From contig JAEYON010000055.1 in NCBI GenBank assembly GCA_023411645.1, positions 1 to 64,000 of the forward strand: DNA of 64,000 bases, written 5' to 3'. Source of the DNA: Bacillota bacterium (lineage in GTDB: Bacteria; Bacillota; Clostridia; Acetivibrionales; DTU013). A program made the translations under genes and the position numbers. The notes under the pieces are model-generated. The model did no database searches. It had not been told where the DNA came from and was given only the letters and a program-made list of their open reading frames with translations. Positions 1 through 8,565 of this stretch are shown here, piece after piece; the first letter of the stretch is position 1; each line of letters starts with the position of its first letter.

Positions 1-130
1 CATCCATTCCACCCCATATTTTTGACATGAGGTTATTATATACCACATCCAGGTGAGACAAAATCACTGACGGGTTATTAAGACAATATCAAAAACGGAT
101 CACACGGCATATATTGCCTGAAAAAACCGC

Positions 131-159
131 TTGCAATATCGGCATCACGATGTTATACT
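131..159 (+). promoter_or_regulatory. sigma-A promoter of the initiator tRNA
   Basis: TTGCAA (131-136), a 17-base spacer and TATACT (154-159) form a near-consensus vegetative promoter. It would start RNA about 40 bases upstream of the tRNA at 208. Confidence 0.7.
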
Positions 160-207
160 ATATAAGCGCGCTGGAGATACAATGTATAGCAGCCGCAAAT
201 TATATAT

Positions 208-284
<77 letters not shown>

Positions 285-289
285 AATCT

Positions 290-336
290 GTTACCGTAGT
301 TGATATAATTATCAGCTACGGTAACTTCTTTTTTGC
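290..336 (+). terminator. Rho-independent terminator of tRNA-fMet
   Basis: An inverted repeat GTTACCGTAG / CTACGGTAAC around an AT-rich loop is followed by TTCTTTTTT. It starts 5 bases after the tRNA. Confidence 0.85.
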
Positions 337-339
337 CTA

Positions 340-393
340 AAAATCTGCTGTAAAACGTAAAAGTCAGTGGTTCAAGTCCTCCTCAAGGGCAAA
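340..393 (+). pseudogene. possible tRNA 3'-half remnant
   Basis: The stretch contains a CTGTAAA anticodon-loop-like heptamer (about 349-355), a T-arm-like GTGGTTCAAGTCC and a tail AAGGGCA. The order resembles the 3' half of a tRNA, perhaps tRNA-Tyr, but the T stem has mismatches, the acceptor partner is missing and there is no CCA. No function is claimed; it may be a decayed tRNA. Confidence 0.3.
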
Positions 394-619
394 TTCGGGA
401 GATGATGCCGCTATAAATACAAATATCGGCTCATACAGCAGGGATATGGCATTTTGCAATCGTTAGAATATATTATCGTAAATTATTATTATTTATATTA
501 TCATATAACCATAGGGCTGGGTGATTCGAGCCGCTGTAATTATCCTACTATAATCGAAAAAGCAGCAGATTGAGTTTGTCATTGAATAATGCAAAAAGAA
601 TACAAGAGGAGGCAAACTA
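394..619. other. AT-rich intergenic stretch before the pirin gene
   Basis: No coding potential is visible. A TATAAT box lies at 549-554 with no convincing -35 element 17 bases upstream. The pirin ribosome binding site (AGAGGAGG) sits just before 620. Otherwise I see nothing here. Confidence 0.5.
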
Positions 620-1459
620 ATGGATAGAAAAATTAAGCAACAGGTTACAGGCTTTAGGACGAAAGACGGAGCCGGAGTGAGTTTGGTCAGGGTATTGGGA
701 AACCAAACTGTTCAGGAATATGATCCGATTTTGCTGCTCGATTCCTTTGATAGCACAAATCCGGATGATTACACAGCGGGATTTCCCATGCATCCCCACA
801 GAGGTATTGAAACAATCAGTTATGTATATCGTGGATCTATGACTCATAAGGACAGCTTGGGAAATGAGGATACGATTGGTGATGGAGAAGTTCAATGGAT
901 GACAGCGGGTTCCGGCATTATGCATGAAGAAAAATTGCCGGCTGCCGAGCGGATGCTTGGAGTGCAGCTCTGGCTTAATCTTCCGGCAAAAGACAAAATG
1001 ACAGACCCTGCATACCGCAGCATCAGAAATTCTGAAATTGAAGAAATTGAAATTGAGAACGGAAGGTTAAGGCTGCTTGCCGGTGAGTACAACGGTAGAA
1101 AAGGATATCTGGGGAAGTATTTACCTCTGGATTATTATGATATTCATCTGAATTCCGACGCGTTCATTACCATTCGCACAGACATTGAACGCTCGGTAAT
1201 GGTCTTTACCCTATTAGGGAATGCGTATATCGGAGGTGAGCTGGTAAAAGAAAAGACCGCAGCAAAACTTACCTCTGGTGACCATGTAGAGATAAGGGCA
1301 ACAGGCCCAAAAGCCCAAGTGTTATTTATTAGCTCTCTGTATTTATACGAACCTATCTCTTGGGGAGGGCCTATTGTAATGAACACAAAAGATGAATTGA
1401 AGCAGGCGTTTGATGACCTAAAGCAAGGGACTTTTCTGCAAAAAGAAATATCTTACTGA
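620..1459 (+). CDS. pirin family protein
   Basis: A 279-residue protein of the bicupin pirin family. The N-terminal cupin carries the family signature region FPMHPHRGIETISY and the later TAGSGIMHEE, which supply the His and Glu ligands for one metal ion. The C-terminal half holds the second cupin (YIGGE region, residues about 190-235). Bacterial pirins are metal-binding proteins; some have quercetin dioxygenase activity and others modulate partner enzymes, so the exact role here is unknown. The ATG is preceded by AGAGGAGG at ideal spacing. The gene stands alone, followed by a decayed rubrerythrin fragment, and may belong to an oxygen or redox stress context. Confidence 0.9.
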   Translation: MDRKIKQQVTGFRTKDGAGVSLVRVLGNQTVQEYDPILLLDSFDSTNPDDYTAGFPMHPHRGIETISYVYRGSMTHKDSLGNEDTIGDGEVQWMTAGSGIMHEEKLPAAERMLGVQLWLNLPAKDKMTDPAYRSIRNSEIEEIEIENGRLRLLAGEYNGRKGYLGKYLPLDYYDIHLNSDAFITIRTDIERSVMVFTLLGNAYIGGELVKEKTAAKLTSGDHVEIRATGPKAQVLFISSLYLYEPISWGGPIVMNTKDELKQAFDDLKQGTFLQKEISY

Positions 1460-1494
1460 TAATTGAGAGGAATTGGAGAAAAGATAGTATTTCT

Positions 1495-1667
1495 ATGAAC
1501 AGTGCCGAAGAGGTTCATGCGAAGCTTTATCAGGAAGCATTAGAAAACCTTGACGACGCGGAAGAAGTATTCTACTATCTTTGCCCGGTATACGGAACAT
1601 TGAAAAATTGCGGCCTGAAAAATGCAGTATCTGCGGGGATCAGGGAGAAAAATTTATAGAATACTAA
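1495..1667 (+). pseudogene. rubrerythrin C-terminal remnant (frameshifted)
   Basis: Reading from the ATG at 1495 gives a helix like the end of a rubrerythrin diiron domain (EEVHAKLYQEALENL), then FYYLCPVYG, where rubrerythrins have CPVCG. After the glycine the original frame runs off to a stop at 1657. A shift by one base restores EKCSICG and a GEKFIE tail that ends at 1667. So the second pair of rubredoxin cysteines is present but out of frame, and one cysteine of the first pair is now tyrosine. The N-terminal diiron domain is absent. I infer a decayed or rearranged rubrerythrin gene rather than a working small protein. Confidence 0.75.
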
Positions 1668-1700
1668 GATGTGTATAGTTTCAAATAATTAAGCAAGAGC

Positions 1701-2087
1701 TTATACTTGCTTTTTATATATTTTATCAAGGATCACTTTATCCGCAGGGCAAAATTCATATTGTGGTATTTCGGTAGGAGTAATCCACTTTATATCGTTA
1801 TGCTCCAGCATCTGAGGAACACCCTCGGCTATCGTGGCATTGAACAGTGACAAATGTACTTTAATGTCCGGGTATTCGTGAATAACATCCACGAATAAGT
1901 CATCAACAGAAAGAGTTACCGCTAATTCCTCCTGGCATTCTCTAATGAGGGCCTGCTCTTTTGTTTCGCCCGGCTTAACCTTTCCGCCGACAAACTCCCA
2001 CAACAGTGCACGTGCCTTTGTTGGCGGACGTTGGCATATCATAAACTTGTCATTATCCCAAATCAGTGCTGCGACAACTTCAACCAT
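1701..2087 (-). CDS. NUDIX hydrolase, MutT-like (d)NTP pyrophosphohydrolase
   Basis: About 128 residues, the usual length for a single-domain MutT protein. The NUDIX box is complete: GGKVKPGE, then REC and QEEL, giving the Gx5Ex7REx2EEx pattern that binds the divalent metals. The N-terminal VEVVAALI strand and the tryptophan-rich C-terminal part (HNDIKWITPTEI) match the 8-oxo-dGTP diphosphatase subgroup. Such enzymes hydrolyse damaged or non-canonical nucleoside triphosphates. I chose the ATG at 2087 because GAGGTG precedes it at good spacing; a GTG nine bases earlier has no room for a binding site. It lies 14 bases downstream of the helicase gene on the same strand, so the two are probably co-transcribed. 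Confidence 0.85.
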   Translation of the reverse strand: MVEVVAALIWDNDKFMICQRPPTKARALLWEFVGGKVKPGETKEQALIRECQEELAVTLSVDDLFVDVIHEYPDIKVHLSLFNATIAEGVPQMLEHNDIKWITPTEIPQYEFCPADKVILDKIYKKQV

Positions 2088-2101
2088 GATTTTCACCTCG
2101 T

Positions 2102-4912
2102 TTAATTATTCTGTAAGCCGAAATCGTACTGAAGATAATCGGGTAGCTCGTTATCCAATGGAATGTCATATAGATATGTAGTAACCGATTTACCCGTTTT
2201 TTCATATGTCCCCATCTGTTTTCTGGGATTTGTCAGTTTTCCGGTGCCAACATAGGTAAACGGCATTGTAATACCGTTCTCGTCACTGACCTTTCTTATG
2301 AATAGAAAGGCGTGGCGGCTTTCATTCAGTTGGGAAAGTTTTTTGTCGGAGATATTTACCTCGCATTCCCACTGGAAAAGATTAGGCTGAAGGAATTTAT
2401 CTTTATAATTCAACCTATCTGTATCGGGCAAATCTTTTTTCAGTGAAGCGAAGATAATTACATCCTTGTCATATACGTATGTACCAAGCTGATTGTAGCC
2501 CGGATTCCTCAATAACTTAAGCTGAACCTGATCAATTCTGTAGCTCTGCCACAGCTTGAAATCGTTGGAATCACCATAATCGGCAATATATCTTGTCAGG
2601 CCGTATTCAATCAGATCATTGCAATAATCATGCAAATCTCGGCTGACACAAATATTCAGCTCAATTGCGTCGTTATTTACCGATGCAAACCCGCTTTCTG
2701 CTATGAATTTCAGCGCATGCTCGTATTCTGCGTGTGAATAATGAGTTATTGCCTCTTTCAGAATGTTTTCTAGTGCAGTAAGCGATGTTTCTTCCGATAA
2801 CAATGCTCTGAAGATCAAATATTCGTACTTTCTGACAAGAGGAAGCATTTCAGAAAGATAATTCACAAACTTAATTTGATCATCGGTGAACACAGGTAAA
2901 TACCTTGCATCACCCGAAAGCTCGGGAGTGTCGTCAATAATACCGTGAAGGAAGCTATAGTATGAGGAACACTTCTTACTGTGAATCTTGATACTCATGA
3001 AGCGCTGAAGGTCTGGTGCGCAGTCATTGTTGAGATAATCCATGTGTGTAGGATATGATTCAGAGCCAATATACTTTTTGAAATTGAAGTAGTCCTGCTT
3101 CATATAGCTGAGCGCATTGAAGTTTTCCTTTTCAATCCACTCAAGAAGTTCTTCTTTGCTAAGGTCATCAATATTGATCTCGACACCGTAATCAGCAAGG
3201 CCCACAGCTTTGAAATCATCTCTCACAAGAGATGCCATGAGCTTTTTCTCAAGTATAAAGTTCTTTGAAAGAGAGGATAGTGCAAAAGCAATCTGAACAC
3301 TTCTCCTATAGCTGTTGCAGATAAAATCGAGAACAGTTACATACTCTTTGTTGTCATACTTACGAAGGCCCCGACCAAGTTGCTGTATGAATACGGTAGA
3401 GGATTCTGTGGGACGCAGGAATAGCACCATATTCACACCGGGAATATCAACGCCTTCGTTGAGGATATCTACCGTAAACAGTATTTCAAGCTTGGAAGAA
3501 TCGCTCTGAAGGTCGTTATAGGCACGAATACGTTCTCCGATATCATTCCTTCCGGTCAGATAAGCGGTATGATAGTTTTCGCTCATCGCCTCGCACATCA
3601 TATGGGCGTGCGACACGTTTCTGCAAAAGGCAAGCGCCTTCAGTTTCCCGCTAGGCCTGTGAGCCTCTACTTGCTTGCTGATAAAGTCGCAGTGCTCTGT
3701 GGTAGCAATCTGAGCAACAAGCTTGCGCTCTTCGCTCTTGGTTAACCCATAATTTACGAGCTCATCACGGATACCATAGTACTTGAACGGAACAACAAGA
3801 TCGTTGATAATTGCATCTCTCAAACGAAGCTCATAGGGAACGTTTTTGTCAAACAGCTCAAATACGTCCTGGTTGTCCATTCGTTCGGGAGTTGCAGTTA
3901 ATCCGAGCAGAAACTCCGGGTCAAAGTAATTTATAATGGCTTTGTATGTTTCTGCCGTTGCATGATGACACTCGTCAACAATTATGTAGTCAAATGCTTT
4001 TTTATCGAACAGGTCAAGTGATTTTGCCATAGATACATTTGTCGAGAATACAAAGTCGGAATCGATATCCTTATACTCGCCGGAGTACTCTCCAATAGAA
4101 ACATCATTACCGAACACCACGGAGAATGTTTCGATAGACTTTCTGAGAATAGATCCCTCGTGAACGATATACAACAGTCGGTTCGGACTGAAGTTAAATG
4201 CATCGAATGCAGCAAGAAATGTTTTGCCACTACCAGCGGCAGATACAACAAGCGCGCGGCCAACACCGGTGGCACGGTATCTGTTCAGCTCCTTCAGGGC
4301 ACGACGTTGCATATAATTCGGCTTGATCTTCGACGCTGTATTAAGGTCATAGTCCATATCCCAACGTTCAATTGCAAAATTGAGCCTTGTTGCGTACTTA
4401 GTGATGATATCGTTATCCAGTTCGTATGACTGCGCCCATTTTTCCTCAAATTCCGACATTGCTGCTGCATATGCTCCCTCATCGGAAACGACAATATCCC
4501 ACTCGATGTTCTTGATCAGCGCATGTCTTGTTATGTTAGAGGAGCCCACGATAAGTTCTTTCCTATCGTCAAACTCAAATAGATATCCCTTGGAGTGATA
4601 TCCAAGTGTCATATAGCTGTTATCGTGAAAGGACTCATAATCGAGATGACAGGAAAAATTACTACATCTGCTCTGGAGTGCAAAAAAGCTTTTCAGCGAT
4701 TCAATATCGGTGAAGTTCTGGTATGTTGAGGTAATAATACGCCCTTTTGCTCCACGTTCAACTGCTGCCTCGATGTCTTTGAACAGCAGAACAAGTCCAG
4801 CTTTTTTTATAAAGCTGACCGAAAAATCGAAGGATATGCAATGGTGTAAATCGTCCTTGATTCTTTCTAGGAAGGTTGTTTCTGTGTAGTTTGTTAAAAA
4901 CATATTGGACAT
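2102..4912 (-). CDS. PLD-like nuclease domain + DEAD/DEAH helicase + DUF3427 protein
   Basis: A 936-residue protein with three parts. Residues 1-180 form a phospholipase-D-like domain: a single HxK motif (H106, K108) followed by GSSN (123-126). Residues about 200-560 are a superfamily 2 helicase: Walker A SAAGSGKT (224-231), DECH box (313-316), GLTATPER and a C-terminal QQLGRGLRK motif VI. The rest matches the DUF3427 region found in this family. Members are thought to act on nucleic acid, and related proteins often occur in variable genomic regions. It is the first gene of a two-gene unit with the NUDIX hydrolase. The start is preceded by GAGAAG. Whether the PLD half cleaves DNA or only binds it cannot be told from sequence. 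Confidence 0.85.
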   Translation of the reverse strand: MSNMFLTNYTETTFLERIKDDLHHCISFDFSVSFIKKAGLVLLFKDIEAAVERGAKGRIITSTYQNFTDIESLKSFFALQSRCSNFSCHLDYESFHDNSYMTLGYHSKGYLFEFDDRKELIVGSSNITRHALIKNIEWDIVVSDEGAYAAAMSEFEEKWAQSYELDNDIITKYATRLNFAIERWDMDYDLNTASKIKPNYMQRRALKELNRYRATGVGRALVVSAAGSGKTFLAAFDAFNFSPNRLLYIVHEGSILRKSIETFSVVFGNDVSIGEYSGEYKDIDSDFVFSTNVSMAKSLDLFDKKAFDYIIVDECHHATAETYKAIINYFDPEFLLGLTATPERMDNQDVFELFDKNVPYELRLRDAIINDLVVPFKYYGIRDELVNYGLTKSEERKLVAQIATTEHCDFISKQVEAHRPSGKLKALAFCRNVSHAHMMCEAMSENYHTAYLTGRNDIGERIRAYNDLQSDSSKLEILFTVDILNEGVDIPGVNMVLFLRPTESSTVFIQQLGRGLRKYDNKEYVTVLDFICNSYRRSVQIAFALSSLSKNFILEKKLMASLVRDDFKAVGLADYGVEINIDDLSKEELLEWIEKENFNALSYMKQDYFNFKKYIGSESYPTHMDYLNNDCAPDLQRFMSIKIHSKKCSSYYSFLHGIIDDTPELSGDARYLPVFTDDQIKFVNYLSEMLPLVRKYEYLIFRALLSEETSLTALENILKEAITHYSHAEYEHALKFIAESGFASVNNDAIELNICVSRDLHDYCNDLIEYGLTRYIADYGDSNDFKLWQSYRIDQVQLKLLRNPGYNQLGTYVYDKDVIIFASLKKDLPDTDRLNYKDKFLQPNLFQWECEVNISDKKLSQLNESRHAFLFIRKVSDENGITMPFTYVGTGKLTNPRKQMGTYEKTGKSVTTYLYDIPLDNELPDYLQYDFGLQNN

Positions 4913-5486
4913 ATTAATCTTCTCATTTCAGCATGCGTTTAGCCCGGTCAATCACCATTACAATTCGTAATACTTTTTTGCGTTTCCTCTAGCTCTATTT
5001 ACTGGTTTTCGTTTTCTATGAGAAGTTGTGTACAATTATTCAAACACAGTATAGCGTATTTTTGGAATAGTATCAATTAACTTTCAAGAATACAATAAAT
5101 AATATTCCCCAAATTAGGATATAGGGAATAAATAAGAACCATTCGGATCAAGTGGAACCCTAGAGTAATTTCACATTTTATATATTCAACATGAAAACTA
5201 ATGAGCTCTGCTTATTTTAAGAGATTTTATCTATTTAATCAAAATTTGGGATCGTAGCCTTGTTTTTTGATTTTAACGGTGAGAATAAATAATTTTTGTC
5301 ATAGGTTCAGTTAAATTGAGCACTTTTAACCTAGGGCAGATTTTCAAATTTAATTCCTGTAAGTGAAAATTTATATTGTAAAAATACAATAGCATGTTTA
5401 TAATATTAGTATAACACGCGTTTTACTAGTTGCTAGTGGCATATGTTTCTAAAAATTTAATGAGCAGTTGAAATGGGAGGATTAAT
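4913..5486. other. 574-bp AT-rich divergent intergenic region
   Basis: This separates the minus-strand helicase from the plus-strand sugar operon. No credible reading frame or RNA gene is seen. It carries the promoter listed at 5376-5404 and should also hold a minus-strand promoter for the helicase, which I could not place confidently. Confidence 0.6.
5376..5404 (+). promoter_or_regulatory. sigma-A promoter of the 5.4-12.4 kb sugar operon
   Basis: TTGTAA (5376-5381), a 17-base spacer and a perfect TATAAT (5399-5404). The start codon of the first gene is about 80 bases downstream, leaving a short leader that could hold the RpiR operator. Confidence 0.65.
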
Positions 5487-6095
5487 TTGGATAATAATCA
5501 ATTGTGGAGCAGTGTAATAAATACTTTGTCCATTGAGGCAAAATCTATTTCTGATCTATCTGAGAGTGTTTCCCGTGAAGTTGTGACTGATCTGATAAAG
5601 CTTATAGGTGATTGCCGGGGAAGGATAGTTATCGCAGGATGCGGTACGTCTGCTGCAGCAGCAAAGAAGATAGCACATTCACTCTGCTGCATCGAAAGAC
5701 CTGCGGCATACCTGAACCCAGCTGATGCAGTGCATGGAGCTCTTGGCTTTCTGCAAAAAGAGGACATTTTTATTTTGATTTCTAAAGGAGGCAATACAAG
5801 AGAAATATTAAGCATGATCCCCGCCTGTAAAACAAAAGGCGCCACACTTGTTGCGGTAACCGAAAATCCGGACTCCGTTCTTGCCAGGGAAGCTGATATA
5901 TTACTGAAAATAAAGGTAGAAAAGGAACCGTGTCCGTTCAATATGCTTGCAACTGCAAGTACTCTCGCGGTTATAGCATTTTTTGATGCAATATGCATTG
6001 CTCTTATGAATTATACAAATTATACTCGGGAGCAGTTTGCGGTTATTCATCCCGGCGGAGCTGTCGGCGACAGACTTCTAAAGGGCGAAAAATGA
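5487..6095 (+). CDS. SIS-domain sugar-phosphate isomerase, KpsF/KdsD-like without CBS domains
   Basis: A 202-residue protein made of one SIS domain. It has the GCGTSAAAA nucleotide-like loop, the ISKGGNTRE phosphosugar-binding loop and a C-terminal HPGGAVGDRLL segment, which is the hallmark of the arabinose-5-phosphate isomerase group (KdsD, KpsF, GutQ). The tandem CBS pair of those enzymes is absent. The expected reaction is aldose/ketose isomerisation of a phosphosugar, for example arabinose 5-phosphate and ribulose 5-phosphate; the substrate here is unknown. Start is TTG with GGGAGG six bases upstream. The stop overlaps or abuts the next gene, so translation is probably coupled. Confidence 0.8.
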   Translation: MDNNQLWSSVINTLSIEAKSISDLSESVSREVVTDLIKLIGDCRGRIVIAGCGTSAAAAKKIAHSLCCIERPAAYLNPADAVHGALGFLQKEDIFILISKGGNTREILSMIPACKTKGATLVAVTENPDSVLAREADILLKIKVEKEPCPFNMLATASTLAVIAFFDAICIALMNYTNYTREQFAVIHPGGAVGDRLLKGEK

Positions 6096-6115
6096 GGAGG
6101 AAGCATAGTAAAAAC

Positions 6116-7162
6116 ATGAAAACAATGAGAGCGGCAGTTTTTGAAGGAATTGAGAAAATGGCAGTAAGGGAGCTGCCCGTACCTCAATGCGAAGACGAAG
6201 GCATGTTAGTGAAGGTGGAGTCATGCTGTATTTGCGGAGGCGATATAAGAAACTATCATACGGGACTTAGATATGGTGTTGACAAGCAGATTATGGGGCA
6301 TGAGATAGCAGGCTGTGTTGAAGAGACCGGAAGCAGGGTAACCCGTTTTAAGCCCGGAGATAAGGTAGCTATTGCCCCGGATGTAAGCTGCGGTGAATGC
6401 TATTACTGCAAAAGAGGATTGGTTAACCTTTGTGTGAACCACAAAATGCTGGGAACCAATTGGCCGGGGGGCTTTGCGCAGTATATTTACCTTCCTCCCG
6501 TTGTAATGAGCCGCGGTTTTGTTGAACATGTTCCATCGCATTTGGATTTTAACGAAGCAGCAATGGCTGAGCCGGCATCATCGGTCATAGCGTGTCAGGA
6601 ATATAATAATGTCGTTCTGGGAGACACTGTAGTTATTATCGGTGACGGGCCTATAGGCTGCCTGCATATTGAAGTAGCCAGAGCCAGGGGCGCATCAAAA
6701 ATAATTATGTGCGGTTTGACCAGGCTTGCTTCAGTACCGCAGTTTAAGCCCGACCACATTATTAATTCGGCTGAGCAGAACCCTGTTGAAGAGGTATTGA
6801 AGCTCACGAACGGACTTGGCGCTGATATTGTGATATGTGCTGCTCCGGTGACTGCGATTCATGAGCAGGCTGTCGAAATGGTAAGGAAAAGGGGCAGGGT
6901 TGTTTTATTTGGCGGTGTCAATAAAAACAATCCGATGACGACCTTGAACAGCAACCTGATCCACTATAACGAAATAACAGTAGTAGGTGCGTTTTCTTAT
7001 CCATCCACCGGCTTGTACAAAGCTGTCAACCTTATCGCAGAAGGTAAAATTTCTGCGGGAAAATATGTAACGAAAACTGTAAAGCTGGATGAAATACCCG
7101 AAGGCATAGCTTATGCAGAGCAAGGCAAAGCTCTTAGGGTAGCCGTAAAGCCCTGGGAGTAA
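6116..7162 (+). CDS. zinc-dependent alcohol/polyol dehydrogenase (MDR family)
   Basis: About 348 residues, typical for medium-chain dehydrogenases. Visible motifs are the catalytic zinc site (CxxCGGD near the N-terminus, then GHEIAG), the structural zinc lobe with four cysteines (CGECYYCKRGLVNLC) and the Rossmann GDGPIGCL loop. It should oxidise a sugar alcohol or ketose hydroxyl with NAD(P). Start choice is uncertain: ATG 6116 gives a normal N-terminus but AGGAGG is 15 bases away; ATG 6092 overlaps the preceding stop and would add eight residues. It is the second gene of the SIS-to-RpiR operon. Confidence 0.85.
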   Translation: MKTMRAAVFEGIEKMAVRELPVPQCEDEGMLVKVESCCICGGDIRNYHTGLRYGVDKQIMGHEIAGCVEETGSRVTRFKPGDKVAIAPDVSCGECYYCKRGLVNLCVNHKMLGTNWPGGFAQYIYLPPVVMSRGFVEHVPSHLDFNEAAMAEPASSVIACQEYNNVVLGDTVVIIGDGPIGCLHIEVARARGASKIIMCGLTRLASVPQFKPDHIINSAEQNPVEEVLKLTNGLGADIVICAAPVTAIHEQAVEMVRKRGRVVLFGGVNKNNPMTTLNSNLIHYNEITVVGAFSYPSTGLYKAVNLIAEGKISAGKYVTKTVKLDEIPEGIAYAEQGKALRVAVKPWE

Positions 7163-7251
7163 AAAAGGAAGTTGATGAATCATGTAAAACAAAAAGAGTT
7201 AATTTATACATTGTTTTATTTCTATTATCATTTTAAAAGAGGGTGTCTGAG

Positions 7252-8535
7252 ATGTATGAAATTAATACAAGACTGGTGGAGCGCAGTAAAGCCGGCAGGC
7301 CGGTATTGGTAAGCCTGATTGGGTGCGGTCAGATGGGGACTGACATAATTGCGCAGGTTGAACAGATGAAAGGCATGGAAATTCCTGTTATTGTAGACCT
7401 GGAAACGAGTGTCGCCTTGAAAGCCTTGGAAACGGCGGAATGTAAAAGGGAATATGTTTGCACCAATGATCTGATCGAGGCCGAAAAGGCAGTTAATGAC
7501 GGCAAAATGGTTGTTACAAATGATTGGAAAATAGCCGTGCGTCTTCCCCAGGTTGAAGCGGTAATCGATTGTACCGGTTCCCCGGTAATGGGAGCTACCA
7601 TATCGCTAGAGTGCATTAATTATAAAAAGCATATTGTCATGATGAATGTGGAATGCGACATAACAGTTGGACCAATTCTTAGGCAAATGGCAGAAAATGC
7701 AGGAGTTATTTATACTCTTGCTGCAGGTGACGAACCTGCGGCTATCATAGAGCTATATCGTTTTGCAAATGCACTGGGCTTCACTGTAGTTTCGGCAGGT
7801 AAGGGTAAAAACAACCCATTGGACCTTGCAGCTAACCCAGAAACCCTTTCGGATAAAGCAAAGGCCAGGAATATGAGCGCATACATGCTTTGTGAATTTG
7901 TTGATGGCTCTAAAACAGCCATAGAAATGGCAGCTGTATCGAATGCTACCGGGCTTGTACCTGATATAGAGGGAATGCATGGCCCAAGGGCTACAGTTGA
8001 TACGCTGAACAAGGTATTTTGTCCAAAGAATGACGGAGGAGTGCTTAACAAGGCTGGTGTAGTTGAGTATGCGATCGGAGTTCATCCGGGAGTTTTCCTG
8101 ACTATAACTACCGAGAACAAAAGGCTGCGTTCATCCTTTATTCAGAGGGACATGGGAAACGGCCCTTATTATACCCTGTTCAGGCCCTTCCATCTATGTT
8201 CTATGGAGGTGCCGCTTACAGTAGCGCAGGCGGTTCTTTACGGAGAATCCTCAGGACATCCCGGAAAGAAACTAATTTCGGAATGTATTGCAATAATGAA
8301 AAAGGACATGAAGGCTGGAGAAATATTGGATGGTATCGGCGGTTTCTGCTACCGTGTGAGCATTGATCTGGCGGAAGTTGCCAGGAAGGGTAAGCAGCTG
8401 CCCGCAGGCCTGGCAAAAGGAGCTGTTCTGAAGTGCGATGTCAAGGCAGGGGACATACTTACTTATGACATGGTGGAATTATCTGATTCGGTACTGCTGC
8501 AGCTAAGGAAGATACAAGACCGGATGTGTATATGA
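7252..8535 (+). CDS. NAD(P)-binding SAF-domain oxidoreductase, DXR-like (DRL) family
   Basis: About 427 residues. The N-terminus is a Rossmann fold like homoserine dehydrogenase (SLIGCGQMGTD) with a long catalytic insertion, and the C-terminus is a SAF domain (LPAGLAKGAVLKCDV, then AGDIL). This layout is that of the family containing Brucella DRL, which replaces DXR in the MEP pathway by rearranging and reducing 1-deoxyxylulose 5-phosphate, and of many uncharacterised sugar-operon members often misnamed FlgA or homoserine dehydrogenase. Here the neighbours are sugar enzymes, so a catabolic reductoisomerase or dehydrogenase role is more likely than isoprenoid synthesis. I chose ATG 7252 over GTG 7243 because AAGAGGG is at better spacing. 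Confidence 0.75.
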   Translation: MYEINTRLVERSKAGRPVLVSLIGCGQMGTDIIAQVEQMKGMEIPVIVDLETSVALKALETAECKREYVCTNDLIEAEKAVNDGKMVVTNDWKIAVRLPQVEAVIDCTGSPVMGATISLECINYKKHIVMMNVECDITVGPILRQMAENAGVIYTLAAGDEPAAIIELYRFANALGFTVVSAGKGKNNPLDLAANPETLSDKAKARNMSAYMLCEFVDGSKTAIEMAAVSNATGLVPDIEGMHGPRATVDTLNKVFCPKNDGGVLNKAGVVEYAIGVHPGVFLTITTENKRLRSSFIQRDMGNGPYYTLFRPFHLCSMEVPLTVAQAVLYGESSGHPGKKLISECIAIMKKDMKAGEILDGIGGFCYRVSIDLAEVARKGKQLPAGLAKGAVLKCDVKAGDILTYDMVELSDSVLLQLRKIQDRMCI

Positions 8536-8565
8536 GTAAATAAATATTGATGAGGGAGGATTATC

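Noticed and set aside
617..1386. Minus-strand frames inside the pirin gene
   Set aside because: They mirror a clear conserved gene, lack ribosome binding sites and resemble no family.
5993..6115. Upstream extension of the Zn-dehydrogenase
   Set aside because: It would overlap about 100 bases of the SIS gene and adds residues not found in the family.
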